DNA from: an uncultured SAR116 cluster alpha proteobacterium
GTDB taxonomy: Bacteria; Pseudomonadota; Alphaproteobacteria; Puniceispirillales; Puniceispirillaceae
Assembly: GCA_902578815.1 (NCBI GenBank)
Contig: CACHEI010000020.1
Location: 1 to 41,574, forward strand
Direction of reading: 5' to 3'
Length of the DNA stretch: 41,574 bases
This document shows, piece after piece, positions 25,869 through 34,411 of this stretch. Each line of letters begins with the position of its first letter. Position 1 is the stretch's first letter. The notes under the pieces were generated by a model. It made no database searches. It saw only the letters and a program-made list of their open reading frames with translations, and had not been told where the DNA came from. The translations under genes and the position numbers were made by a program.

Positions 25869-26654
25869 ATGTATCAGACAAAATATGTCAGAGCCACAGA
25901 CACGAATGATGCGGTGACAAAGCTGAACGATGAAGGAAAACTTCTTGCCGGTGGAATGACATTGATCCCTACCATGAAACAACGTCTTGCTAGCCCCAAA
26001 ACGCTTGTTGATCTTGCTGATTGCGGCCTTGCTGGAATTGAGGATCTTGGCAACAACCTCAGGATTGGAGCGATGACGCGTCATGTCGACGTCGAAACAT
26101 CCAACTCTGTGATGGAGGGTATCCCGGCGCTAGCAGCGCTAGCGGCAAAAATTGGTGACCGGCAAGTGCGCAATCGTGGCACCATTGGCGGATCAATTGC
26201 CAATAATGACCCATCAGCATGCTATCCGTCGGCTGTCCTCGCGCTTGATGCGACAATCCACACCAACAGTCGTGATATTGCCGCTGATGATTTCTTTGTA
26301 GGCATGTTTGAAACGGCACTGGAAGAAGATGAGATCATAACTGCGATCAGCTTTCCAAAACCATCCGCCGCCGCCTATTCCAAATTCCCCAACCCGGCGT
26401 CACGCTATGCCATGGTTGGTGTCTTTGTCGCCAAGGGGGACACGGTTCGCGTTGCCGTTACCGGTGCAGGTGAAGATGGTGTTTTTCGCCACGAGGGGCT
26501 TGAGACAGCACTTGTTCGCTCATTTGCGCCAGAGGCCATCGAAGCTGTCACTGTTAGCAGTGATGAACTGATCAGTGACATTCACGCGCCAGGTGATTAC
26601 AGAGCCCATCTCGTCAAGGAAATGACGAAGAGGGCTGTTGCGGCATGTAGCTAG
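25869..26654 (+). CDS. coxM: CO-dehydrogenase-like medium subunit, FAD-binding
   Basis: FAD subunit of the same molybdenum hydroxylase family. The 261 residues are slightly shorter than the usual 280-290. The FAD motifs are present: AGGM at 27-30 and the NRGTIGGSIANNDP run at 102-115, with GDRQVRNRGTIGG covering the pyrophosphate loop. SRYAMVGVFVA marks the C-terminal domain. The 3' end is followed by a possible hairpin and 240 bases without a gene, then unrelated genes; no coxL follows, which is unusual for the family because the three subunits are normally clustered. Confidence 0.94.
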   Translation: MYQTKYVRATDTNDAVTKLNDEGKLLAGGMTLIPTMKQRLASPKTLVDLADCGLAGIEDLGNNLRIGAMTRHVDVETSNSVMEGIPALAALAAKIGDRQVRNRGTIGGSIANNDPSACYPSAVLALDATIHTNSRDIAADDFFVGMFETALEEDEIITAISFPKPSAAAYSKFPNPASRYAMVGVFVAKGDTVRVAVTGAGEDGVFRHEGLETALVRSFAPEAIEAVTVSSDELISDIHAPGDYRAHLVKEMTKRAVAACS

Positions 26655-26678
26655 CTATTTATGGCATCTAATGAAAAA

Positions 26679-26700
26679 GGTGGCAAAGTCGCCCGTTTTT
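26679..26700 (+). terminator. Possible terminator behind coxM
   Basis: GGTGGC and GTCGCC (26679-26684 and 26688-26693) pair around AAA with two wobbles and are followed by CGTTTTT. The stem is weak, so this is only a candidate. Confidence 0.3.
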
Positions 26701-26818
26701 ACATCTGGATAAGGAAGTTTGGAAGCCAAACGAGCATGGCAATTGGTACGCCTTGGCGCCATTTTCTGGCATACGCTTCCATTTACCCGATGCCAGAGTG
26801 ATTTTTTTGTTGAAGTGG

Positions 26819-26836
26819 CGGTCAAGTGACGGTCAA
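26819..26836. promoter_or_regulatory. Pair of CGGTCAA direct repeats, 11 bases apart
   Basis: The heptamer CGGTCAA occurs at 26819-26825 and 26830-26836, a one-helical-turn spacing, about 60 bases upstream of the MBL gene. Close by, CTAAT and ATTAG form an inverted repeat. Spacing fits a binding site for a dimeric or tandem regulator, but none is identified. Confidence 0.3.
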
Positions 26837-26894
26837 CTAATCGTTAATTAGCGTTATTAGAAAATAATATCTCCGTTCTGTTTGGCAGGTTTTG

Positions 26895-27686
26895 ATGAGA
26901 GTCATATTTCATGGTGTCCGCGGGTCTATTCCGGCATCTGGTATTGAATTTTCTAGGTATGGTGGGCACACAACATGCACAGAAATCATGACCGATACCG
27001 CGCAGATCATCCTTGATGCTGGAAGTGGATTCCAGAATGTCACTCTTGCTAATGACCGGCCAATTGTTATTTTGGTGAGCCATTTCCACCATGATCACAT
27101 TCAGGGACTTGGCTTCAACCCACGCCTCTTTTCCAAGCAGTCTGAAATTTTTATATGCTCTGCGCTGTGTTCGAAAGACTCCACGCAGAGTTACATCCAG
27201 CAATATTATAACGGCACATATTTTCCAATAGATTTGCTATCTGAAATTTCCAAATTGGAGATTGTGTCTTTTAACGAGCTAAAGTCAATTTTTGCCCGCG
27301 ATTTAACGATTGAGAGTTATAACTTGAGCCATCCAGGCGGATCTGCCGCCTACAGCATCACAACTTCAACAGCCAAATTGTGCTGCCTGCTCGACAATGA
27401 ATATAGGGAGGACCAATTCCAAAGTCTGAGTACATTCATCGATGAAGCCAATTTGACGATCTGGGATGGTATGTTCACGGCAGATGAATTACAGCAGTAC
27501 CGGGGTTGGGGACATTCATCCATGGAGCAGGGCGAGGCGTTTCTGGAAAGGTCCAATTGCAAACGCCTTGCAATTACGCATCACGCGCCCTACCGAACGG
27601 ATATCCAATTAGACGCAATGCAGCAGAGTTTCAAAGACACTGCGATATTCATCGCGAGGGAAAAACAGGTCGAGATTTATGATTGA
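26895..27686 (+). CDS. MBL-fold metallohydrolase, cyclic-nucleotide context
   Basis: A 263-residue metallo-beta-lactamase-fold enzyme. It starts VIFHGVRGSIPASG and RYGGHTTCTEI, the pattern of the MBL subgroup of class III-like phosphodiesterases and PhnP-like hydrolases; the metal motif follows as SHFHHDHIQG (HxHxDH), then ILDAGSG earlier and a late DGMFTAD. A terminal His-rich ITHHAPY completes the metal set. The ATG at 26895 follows an AGG at five bases; a TTG one codon earlier is possible. The stop overlaps the start of a stand-alone cNMP-binding protein (TTGA), suggesting coupled synthesis and perhaps a regulated phosphodiesterase. The substrate is inferred, not shown. Confidence 0.78.
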   Translation: MRVIFHGVRGSIPASGIEFSRYGGHTTCTEIMTDTAQIILDAGSGFQNVTLANDRPIVILVSHFHHDHIQGLGFNPRLFSKQSEIFICSALCSKDSTQSYIQQYYNGTYFPIDLLSEISKLEIVSFNELKSIFARDLTIESYNLSHPGGSAAYSITTSTAKLCCLLDNEYREDQFQSLSTFIDEANLTIWDGMFTADELQQYRGWGHSSMEQGEAFLERSNCKRLAITHHAPYRTDIQLDAMQQSFKDTAIFIAREKQVEIYD

Positions 27687-28039
27687 GGGTCAGGACGGTG
27701 CAAAAGCAAAAATTGAAGCAACACCAAACGATTTTCAAAGCCGGTGATGCAGCTGGTACAGTCTTTCTTATTGTGCGTGGGTCCGTTGGCATTTTTCTAC
27801 CCACTAACGATACGAAGGAACCAGATTTCATCATCGGGGAAAACGAGATTTTTGGTGAAATGGGTGTGATTGATGATGAACTTCGTATGGCTGACGCCAA
27901 ATGCCTCACAGAATGTGATGTCATTTCGGTCACAAAAGACGAGTTTAACAAATACCTCAATGAGTCAAACATCTTTGTCCGCGGTGTAGTTGGAATTCTA
28001 TCCGACAGATTGAGAAAAATCCAAAAACCAGCCAGATAG
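27683..28039 (+). CDS. Stand-alone cyclic-nucleotide-binding domain protein
   Basis: The 118 residues are one cNMP-binding beta-roll with no DNA-binding or catalytic domain. The pattern FKAGDAAGTVFLIVRGSVGIFL is the N-terminal half, and the phosphate cassette region is IGENEIFGEMGVIDDELRMADA, where the FGEMxxxxxxxRxA motif includes Arg and Ala that would contact the cyclic phosphate. The start is a TTG overlapping the MBL stop by three bases; a GTG at 27698 is an alternative. Such a protein could sense cAMP and act on its partner MBL enzyme. It is convergent with the lipoprotein gene. Confidence 0.82.
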   Translation: MRVRTVQKQKLKQHQTIFKAGDAAGTVFLIVRGSVGIFLPTNDTKEPDFIIGENEIFGEMGVIDDELRMADAKCLTECDVISVTKDEFNKYLNESNIFVRGVVGILSDRLRKIQKPAR

Positions 28040-28060
28040 TGCCGCCAGAATGGTCATTCC

Positions 28061-28085
28061 ACTCGCCAGAAATTTTAAGGCGAGT
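28061..28085. terminator. Inverted repeat between convergent genes
   Basis: ACTCGCC (28061-28067) and GGCGAGT (28079-28085) pair perfectly around an AT-rich 11-base loop that contains the stop of the minus-strand lipoprotein gene. It may act as a weak shared terminator. There is no T run. Confidence 0.35.
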
Positions 28086-29238
28086 TGACGCGATCCCACC
28101 ATTTATCATTTGCCGGCAAATTGGAGACATCAACCAACTGCCCCAACAGCGGGGTCAGCACATTTACATTCTTTTTTGCCGCCTCGGCGAGTACACGCAC
28201 TGGTGGTTCAAACCAATCATGCATTGATAATGTAAACATGCCCCAATGAATTGGAACCAAAAGTTGACCCTCCATATCCAGAACTGCTTGCACGGCTTCC
28301 TCAGGCATATTGTGTACATGCTGCCACCGCTTGTTGTATTGACCCGAGTCCATGAACACCAGATCAACAGACCCGTAGCGTTCAGCAATCTGCCGGTAAT
28401 GACTAGCATAGCCAGAATCACCACTGAAATAGACCGATTGGTCCAGTGATTTGATCAACCATGACGCCCATAGCGATCTCTTTTCCTTGTATGGCCCCAT
28501 ACGCCCAGAAAAATGCTGCGACGGTGTACAGATCAGATTCAATCCACCAATCTGAGTATTTTCCCACCAGTCAAGCTCAGTAATTTTTGCTGCTGAAACG
28601 CCCCAATGTTCGAGATGTGCACCCAACCCCAAGGGAACAACAAAGCTGATGTCATCTTCACGCAACTGCTTTATTGTTTTCATATCAAGATGGTCATAAT
28701 GATCATGTGAGACCACAACAATATCGATTTTAGGCAGTGACGCGAGGTCAATCACTGGTGGCTGAAACCGTGTCACAACAAAACTCAAAGGTGACGCAGC
28801 GTTGGAGAATATAGGATCGAATAGGATGACATTGCCCCCGATTGACATAAGGATTGTTGAATGGCCAAGCCAGACAAATTTTATGGTGTCTGAACTTTCA
28901 TGAAAATCATCAGGCAATGGAGTTTTGCTCTCCGGCAATAGACCATCAGGCCGTGTCTGATTATTGTTGAAGAAGAAATTATTGTTCCAATTCTCCCCCG
29001 GATTATCCCAGAATCCAGGTCCTGACAGAACGGCATCCTGCTCCAGATTGACAAATTTATCATCGGCCAGATTATAATTTTTAGATTGCTGTATTCGCAG
29101 ATAGCTTTCGCCAGTCGGCAATGCGCCGAATTGCTCGCATCCTGACAGAGGAATGAAAAAACCAAACAGGCCAGCTATCAGGACAAAGATTGCGCGGCGC
29201 AAATTCTTTGCTTTCTTTGTTCTGCGTCGATACACCAT
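28075..29238 (-). CDS. MBL-fold lipoprotein (NAPE-PLD/UlaG-like)
   Basis: A 387-residue exported protein. The N-terminus has a basic region, a hydrophobic core and the lipobox LSGC with Cys34, so it is probably a lipoprotein. The MBL domain shows WLGHSTILM, then the metal motif SHDHYDHLD (His178, Asp179, His180, Asp182, His183), and later PSQHFSGR and FSGDSGY; HWGMF near the C-terminus is typical of N-acyl-phosphatidylethanolamine phospholipase D-like enzymes. Members cleave phosphodiester or similar bonds in lipids or sugars. It follows the class III cyclase by 36 bases on the same strand. The substrate is unknown. Confidence 0.82.
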   Translation of the reverse strand: MVYRRRTKKAKNLRRAIFVLIAGLFGFFIPLSGCEQFGALPTGESYLRIQQSKNYNLADDKFVNLEQDAVLSGPGFWDNPGENWNNNFFFNNNQTRPDGLLPESKTPLPDDFHESSDTIKFVWLGHSTILMSIGGNVILFDPIFSNAASPLSFVVTRFQPPVIDLASLPKIDIVVVSHDHYDHLDMKTIKQLREDDISFVVPLGLGAHLEHWGVSAAKITELDWWENTQIGGLNLICTPSQHFSGRMGPYKEKRSLWASWLIKSLDQSVYFSGDSGYASHYRQIAERYGSVDLVFMDSGQYNKRWQHVHNMPEEAVQAVLDMEGQLLVPIHWGMFTLSMHDWFEPPVRVLAEAAKKNVNVLTPLLGQLVDVSNLPANDKWWDRVNSP

Positions 29239-29274
29239 TACTCTACCTACTTTTATGAACTAACTTTGCATCAA

Positions 29275-31434
29275 TCACTTTGTTTCAAGCCTCTCAACCC
29301 AGTCCCAGGTCTTGGGATCCCAGCCCTCCTCGAGCAGCCTGTTGCAACGCTCCACATACAAACTCGCAACATTATCATTTTCACCATGTCTCAGGATAAC
29401 CGCAAACAGGTCGCGGGCCTCCGCAAATTTCTGGCCTTTATATAAAGACATGGCTTTTTTGAATTTCGCTAGATCATCGCGTTTCAATCTTGCAAGCTTT
29501 GGGGGCTCCCCATTGATCACTTCAAAAATTCTGACTGGTGTGTCCTTGCCCTTTACCACTACGCTGTCGATTTCACGACAGGTAATTTTGGCCGTGTCCA
29601 ACTGCCGGTAGGTATGTTCAGAAATAATGATTTTGGACCCGTAACGCTTCGTAAGTGCTTCAAGCCTTGAAGCAAGATTAACAGCATCGCTAATGACCGA
29701 CCCCTCCATCCGATCTGCCTCACCAAGCGTTCCAAGCATCATCCGGCCCGTGTTAATTCCGACACCAATATCGATTATTGGTGCGCCAGCTTGGTTCTGC
29801 TCTTCGTTGTAGCGATCAAGTTCCTTTTGCATTTCCACCGCGGCGAGGACAGCGTCTGTCACCGACTCTGGAAACAAAGCCATCACACCATCACCCATGA
29901 ATTTGTCGATATAGCCGTTACGACTCCTGATGATAGGACCCATGCGGCTTAGATAGGCATTCACAAAAGCAAAGTTTTCACCCGGTGACATGGCCTCGGA
30001 AAGGGCAGTAAAGGATCTGATGTCAGAGAACAATATACTCATCTCAACATCAACTTGATCACCCAGCTTTACATCAAGGATACTCGTCCTGCCGAGATTC
30101 TTCAGCAACTGTGGCGGTACGAAACGCTGATAGGCCTCTGTAAGACTTATCTGCTGTGTCAGTGCGAGATTTTTCATGTCATTAAACTGCTGTGCCACAG
30201 CAAAACCAAAGGTAATGAACATTGCCAACATCAAAAATCCTACAACAGCCGAAATCACCATCCAGGCTTGCCAGGAAAACCCAAAAGCAAAATAAGTTAC
30301 TGCGGTAATGGGCACAGCAAGGAATGGTAGTGAGAAGGAAATCATCAGAAATTTCGCGTAATTGCTGCCGCGTCGCCACAAGACTAAAGACAATATTGCC
30401 GAACCGAGCAGTAGAAGCAAAAACGGCGGGATCAAATATCTCAGCTTTATAATACCTGGGCCAGCACGATCGGGGGGATATGCCACCAAATCAAGATAGG
30501 GCGCACTTGGATAGGTTAATGAGGAACCAACATTCAAAACCACCATCAGCAAATAAAAGGCGATACCTGCCAGAAAGACCCAGTTGAGGATGGGAAAATT
30601 GCGACGCAAATCAAGAGAGCGACGAAAGAACTGGAGGAGAAACACAAAGAGTAGTGAGATTGACGCCATATCCATCTCAACATTGGCTAGCCACAACGGC
30701 GGCTGGATCAAAGATGACAGCGACAAATACAGGCAACAATGGACAGAAATCTGAAACAGGCTTGCCGATAGCCACAGATAACTTCCACGCCCCACCACGA
30801 ACATAAACAAATAGTATAGGCCGAAAGCAGAAGCGATTGCGACAACGGCAAGGTTGGTCGCGATCCGGAAAAACTCGAGCAGACGAATGTCGTTCCATTT
30901 ACCGATTGTTATCCGATCAAGCCCATCAACCTTGCTGTAATATCTGTCAAATGGTCTGCTGCGAAAGAAATTATAGATCGTAGTGATTTCACCCTGCGGC
31001 ATCGTGACAAGATAATGGGCATTAATTCTGCCTTCATCGATCCAGCTACCCCCGTTTCCTGACCAGTAAAGATATTCATCGACGCCGTAGCTGTGCCGGG
31101 CAAATATTCGCTTTTCTTTATTGAAATTATGCTTGATCCCAATGTCATCCGTGGGGAGCGTGTTCTTAATCCGCAAACGGACCCAATAACCCTCAACAAG
31201 AGACTGGTCCGCAATTAGTTTTGGCGCCCACTCAGCCTTTTCCAGAAACTCAAAATCTGCTGTCTCATCAGCCCCTTCAAGGAATTCAAGATGGGCTGTC
31301 GGTACTGTTGCTGGGCCACCTGGCGGGATGATAAAAACAGGAGCGGAAAAATCACCGCCAGAAGCACTGGCTTGAGTGGCAAACATTAGAAAATAGACAA
31401 GAAAAACGCAGATAGCCCTCAGACCATTTATCAA
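29275..31434 (-). CDS. Membrane class III adenylate cyclase with 7TM-type sensor
   Basis: Makes cAMP from ATP in the cytoplasm in response to a periplasmic or membrane cue. Layout of the 719 residues: signal peptide (1-24), periplasmic domain (about 25-185), seven or so membrane segments (about 190-410, the 7TMR-DISM arrangement), a short linker, the cyclase domain (about 455-640) and an 80-residue C-terminal helical tail. Metal ligands are Asp471 (LFSDIRSFT) and Asp515 (FMGDGV); Lys511 is in the adenine-contacting position, and ISDAVNLASRLE supplies Asn and Arg of the active site. A serine stands where many adenylate cyclases have Asp or Thr, so base choice is not certain. The TTG start has AGGA eight bases upstream. 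Confidence 0.88.
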   Translation of the reverse strand: MINGLRAICVFLVYFLMFATQASASGGDFSAPVFIIPPGGPATVPTAHLEFLEGADETADFEFLEKAEWAPKLIADQSLVEGYWVRLRIKNTLPTDDIGIKHNFNKEKRIFARHSYGVDEYLYWSGNGGSWIDEGRINAHYLVTMPQGEITTIYNFFRSRPFDRYYSKVDGLDRITIGKWNDIRLLEFFRIATNLAVVAIASAFGLYYLFMFVVGRGSYLWLSASLFQISVHCCLYLSLSSLIQPPLWLANVEMDMASISLLFVFLLQFFRRSLDLRRNFPILNWVFLAGIAFYLLMVVLNVGSSLTYPSAPYLDLVAYPPDRAGPGIIKLRYLIPPFLLLLLGSAILSLVLWRRGSNYAKFLMISFSLPFLAVPITAVTYFAFGFSWQAWMVISAVVGFLMLAMFITFGFAVAQQFNDMKNLALTQQISLTEAYQRFVPPQLLKNLGRTSILDVKLGDQVDVEMSILFSDIRSFTALSEAMSPGENFAFVNAYLSRMGPIIRSRNGYIDKFMGDGVMALFPESVTDAVLAAVEMQKELDRYNEEQNQAGAPIIDIGVGINTGRMMLGTLGEADRMEGSVISDAVNLASRLEALTKRYGSKIIISEHTYRQLDTAKITCREIDSVVVKGKDTPVRIFEVINGEPPKLARLKRDDLAKFKKAMSLYKGQKFAEARDLFAVILRHGENDNVASLYVERCNRLLEEGWDPKTWDWVERLETK

Positions 31435-31590
31435 AAGATTTTTCCTGACATTTTAAAAATTACTCCAGCAAACTTCAAAAATTTCACAATTTTCGGCTAC
31501 CAACGTCAATACCCACTATAAAATAACATGACTTCATCGGCTAAGCCATGTCAGCATATTTAAAAACGCGAAGTGAAGGAAAGAGACGCA

Positions 31591-32223
31591 ATGCCAACCA
31601 CCCCAAACTTTAAGATTCCTGATCTTGCTCAGATGGCTGCAAAAATTGCCGCACTGGTGATACCGGGAAAGATTTTGACCGTGGCCATAGCTGGCCCACC
31701 GGGTAGCGGCAAATCCACTCTCGCCAACGATCTGTCAAGACGTCTCGGACCGTCCTGCTGCCTGGTTCCAATGGATGGCTTTCATCTTGATAATGCAACC
31801 CTGTCTGCGCAGGGTTTGCTTTCGGTCAAAGGCGCACCCGAAACATTCGATCTAGCCGGTTTTGAAAAACTGATTGAGTCTCTGCAGGCTGGCAGGGCGA
31901 AACACTTTCCTACCTTTGACCGGAGCTTGGACAGCGTGATTGAAAATGGAGAAACTGTGCCAGATGATTTATCCGTCCTTCTATTCGAGGGCAATTACCT
32001 ATTATTTGACGAACCAGGCTGGGCTAGGCTGGCTAATAGATGGGACGCCTCTATTTGGCTTGATGTGCAAGGCGAAATCTTAGAGACCCGATTGATCGAG
32101 AGATGGTTGGATCAAGGCATGCCGGCAAAAGAAGCAAGAGAACGGGCGCAGATGAATGACCTTGTAAACGCCCGGCGCGTCGTCGACAAGGCATTGCCAG
32201 CCACATGGAGCATATCTCAGTGA
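31591..32223 (+). CDS. P-loop kinase of the uridine/phosphoribulokinase-like family
   Basis: A 210-residue kinase-like protein. Walker A GPPGSGKST is at 35-43, followed by VPMDGFHLDN (the MDGFH motif of this group) and later LFEGNYLL. ERWLDQGMPAKEARER and NARRVV are the lid region. Similar proteins are called nucleoside/nucleotide kinase family or fructose-type kinases; the acceptor is not known. ATG at 31591 has GGAAAGAG upstream; the GTG at 31573 overlaps that site. A PfkB-type kinase gene follows 130 bases later on the same strand, so both could act on one sugar. Confidence 0.82.
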   Translation: MPTTPNFKIPDLAQMAAKIAALVIPGKILTVAIAGPPGSGKSTLANDLSRRLGPSCCLVPMDGFHLDNATLSAQGLLSVKGAPETFDLAGFEKLIESLQAGRAKHFPTFDRSLDSVIENGETVPDDLSVLLFEGNYLLFDEPGWARLANRWDASIWLDVQGEILETRLIERWLDQGMPAKEARERAQMNDLVNARRVVDKALPATWSISQ

Positions 32224-32352
32224 GCGTTGGCAAACCTAACAGGCCACCTTCCCAGGCCAGCGGGCACTATGATCGCAGCAGTCAAATCGCGTTTCACGTT
32301 AGAACACTTTACAAGAGGGCGAGGGTAGCACCCAACGATTTGGAGAATTAGA

Positions 32353-33312
32353 ATGATTGCTGTGGGCGGTGAAAATCTGATAGACCTTGTCGCAAAAAAT
32401 GAGAACGACGGCGAAAGGCTAGAATTTATCGCAGCAGAAGGCGGCGGACCATTTAATGTCGCTATAGCGGCTGGCAGGCTGGGTGTTGATGTTTCCTACC
32501 TCACACCAATCTCAACCGACAGGTTTGGTGATCTCCTAAGTGAACGACTACTCCAAAGCAATGTCACCATTACCGGTGCGCGGGTGAAGCAGCCCACCTC
32601 TCTTGCTGTCGTGTCAGTCAATGCCAATGGGGGTCCCTCCTATAGCTTTTATCGGCACGGTACGGCAGAGCGTCAGGTAACCCCAGAAACGCTGGTCGCC
32701 GCATTACCGAGGGAAACAGCCATCTTTCATGTTGGCGGCCTTGCTCTCATTGACGGGGAGGATGCCGAGGCATGGAAACAGCATTTCAACACTTGCAAGG
32801 CCAACACCATTCTCACATCACTCGATCCTAATGTGCGGCCGGCCCTCGTCAGCAACCGGGACGCCTATGTCAATCGGTTGCGCCAGATGATGAAAAATGC
32901 TGACATCATGAAGCTGAGTAATGAGGACCTTGTTTGGCTCTATCCGGGCCGGTCGCTTGAACAAGCGCTGGCCGAGTGCCGGGCTGATTGCAGTGCCGCG
33001 CTATTTATCCTTACCCTTGGAGCAGATGGTTCACGTGGTTTCGTTGAAGCTGGCGACATACATGTGCCCGCAGCAAAGACACATTACATTACCGATACCG
33101 TTGGCGCAGGTGACACATTCATGGCCAGCATTCTAGCGTGGATCATTGAGACAGGACGAAATGATCTGCAAAGTCTCAGCAAAACAGATATCAGATCGCT
33201 GGCGGCATCATTGGAAAGGGCGGCCAAGGCAGCTGCGCTAAATTGCGAGCAGAGGGGGTGCAACCCACCATGGCGAGACCAACTTGAAAGCTGTGGATAT
33301 CAAAACCCTTAG
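32353..33312 (+). CDS. PfkB family carbohydrate kinase (fructokinase-like)
   Basis: Phosphorylates a sugar, most likely fructose, with ATP. The 319 residues have the N-terminal GGENLIDL and GGGPFNVAIAAGRLG motifs and the C-terminal PfkB signature DTVGAGDTF at 248-256, with Asp254 the catalytic base. SLDPNVRP is another fructokinase-type motif. A GGAG lies ahead of the ATG. With the upstream P-loop kinase it forms a two-gene set ended by a strong terminator. If the AGE-family protein elsewhere in the window makes fructose, this would be a natural next step, but they are 24 kb apart. Confidence 0.9.
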   Translation: MIAVGGENLIDLVAKNENDGERLEFIAAEGGGPFNVAIAAGRLGVDVSYLTPISTDRFGDLLSERLLQSNVTITGARVKQPTSLAVVSVNANGGPSYSFYRHGTAERQVTPETLVAALPRETAIFHVGGLALIDGEDAEAWKQHFNTCKANTILTSLDPNVRPALVSNRDAYVNRLRQMMKNADIMKLSNEDLVWLYPGRSLEQALAECRADCSAALFILTLGADGSRGFVEAGDIHVPAAKTHYITDTVGAGDTFMASILAWIIETGRNDLQSLSKTDIRSLAASLERAAKAAALNCEQRGCNPPWRDQLESCGYQNP

Positions 33313-33641
33313 GGTGTTGTGTTTGCATAGCGCTCTAATGCAAGACATCAGAAAAGACGTGCGGCTTACAACTATACCACTATCTATTCGGATTATGGCT
33401 TTTTGTTTCCTTTAATTCTGTATATTTGGGAGTATACGGACCATGACTGCGGGCCACAGAACTTAAAAAAGCCCCACAACCCAGAGGGTTGCGAGGCTTT
33501 ACATGTTGTTTTTATGACATATTGATAGCTGTGGCAGGATTTACTCAAGGCCCTACAATTAAGGTATGGGTATGTAATTGATGCATAGGCATAATTAGAA
33601 CGTAGGACATTCAGGTTATTAGCCTACGATCCAATCACTCT
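33313..33641. other. Convergent intergenic region (329 bases)
   Basis: No gene is seen on either strand and I find no tRNA-like cloverleaf. Besides the terminator at 33466-33505 it contains a small inverted repeat, CGTAGG (33601-33606) and CCTACG (33623-33628), close to the coiled-coil gene stop. Confidence 0.5.
33466..33505. terminator. Rho-independent terminator (bidirectional)
   Basis: AAAAAAGCC and GGCTTT pair at the base, CAACCC and GGGTTG at the top, with a three-by-three internal loop and a three-base AGA apex. The left arm begins with a run of A and the right arm ends with T, so it can stop transcripts from both sides. It lies 155 bases behind the PfkB gene and 140 bases beyond the end of the minus-strand coiled-coil gene. 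Confidence 0.68.
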
Positions 33642-34388
33642 TCATTTTGACATCAACTCAGAGGAACGCTTTTGGTTGGCCACAACTTTTTCCCTTTCAG
33701 CTTGGATTCTCGCACGCCGATCCGCAATACCATCTCCTGTATCCAAAATTTGCTTAGTCTCAGCCTCTATTTGTTGCAATGCCATCTTCGCACCTTGTTC
33801 TGCAACATGTGCTTGCTCTAAGAGCGTTTCCAACCGGCCGGCATTATCATTCACAAGTTCTGAATTGCTATCTGAATTCGCCGTTTTGATGGTGTTGAGG
33901 ATTTTGCCATCAATCCATTCCGCATTTTCTGACACCATTTCTGAACCTTGATCCGCCAGCATTTCATTGGAGTCGGCTACTAATTTATTCAATGATATAA
34001 GCAATTCATTAACTGCGGACATTTGACTTGCCACTTCACGTAACTTTTCATTTAAAGAGAATTTATTTTCTAGAAGGTCAATTCGCAGCTTATTTGCCAT
34101 CGCAGATTTGAAATTTTGTTCAATATCAGTCTTTGCTTCTAGGGCATCAACCATCAGCATACGACAACGATATAAATCCTCAATATTATCCACTGCAATA
34201 GCACGGTTACCATTGAACGCGGCACTGAAGTTACGACTTAAAAGAGCGCGATTTTCTTCAATATCTGCAATAACAAGCATAGATTCTGCATAGGCTGTCG
34301 ATGCTTGGCACTCGAGCTCAAAAATATGACGCTTATTCTTGCGAATGCTTTTTTTATTCAGATCAACCTGTTTATTTGATTTTGTCAT
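33642..34388 (-). CDS. Coiled-coil protein of unknown function in the DUF1538 operon
   Basis: A 248-residue soluble protein. It is rich in Lys, Glu, Ala, Leu, Asn and Ser, almost without Pro and aromatic residues, and reads as long amphipathic helices (about 20-150 and 170-245) with heptad-like spacing; it would form a rod or helical bundle. The N-terminus (MTKSNKQVDLNKKS) is basic. No signal peptide or membrane helix is visible, and I do not recognise the family. An AGGTGA lies five bases before the ATG. It is the last gene of the DUF1538/PII-like operon, 23 bases behind the second PII-like gene, and so may be a structural or regulatory partner. Toxic-anion-resistance (TelA) proteins have similar helical composition but are longer and show other motifs. 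Confidence 0.72.
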   Translation of the reverse strand: MTKSNKQVDLNKKSIRKNKRHIFELECQASTAYAESMLVIADIEENRALLSRNFSAAFNGNRAIAVDNIEDLYRCRMLMVDALEAKTDIEQNFKSAMANKLRIDLLENKFSLNEKLREVASQMSAVNELLISLNKLVADSNEMLADQGSEMVSENAEWIDGKILNTIKTANSDSNSELVNDNAGRLETLLEQAHVAEQGAKMALQQIEAETKQILDTGDGIADRRARIQAEREKVVANQKRSSELMSK

Positions 34389-34411
34389 AGCGTCACCTAC
34401 TCTTTAGACTG

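Noticed and set aside
26655..26894. Remnant of coxL behind coxM
   Set aside because: I could not recognise any large-subunit motif in the three plus-strand frames of this gap.
33313..33641. tRNA or small RNA gene in front of the strong terminator
   Set aside because: No cloverleaf or conserved T-arm sequence was found, and the terminator can serve the PfkB gene.
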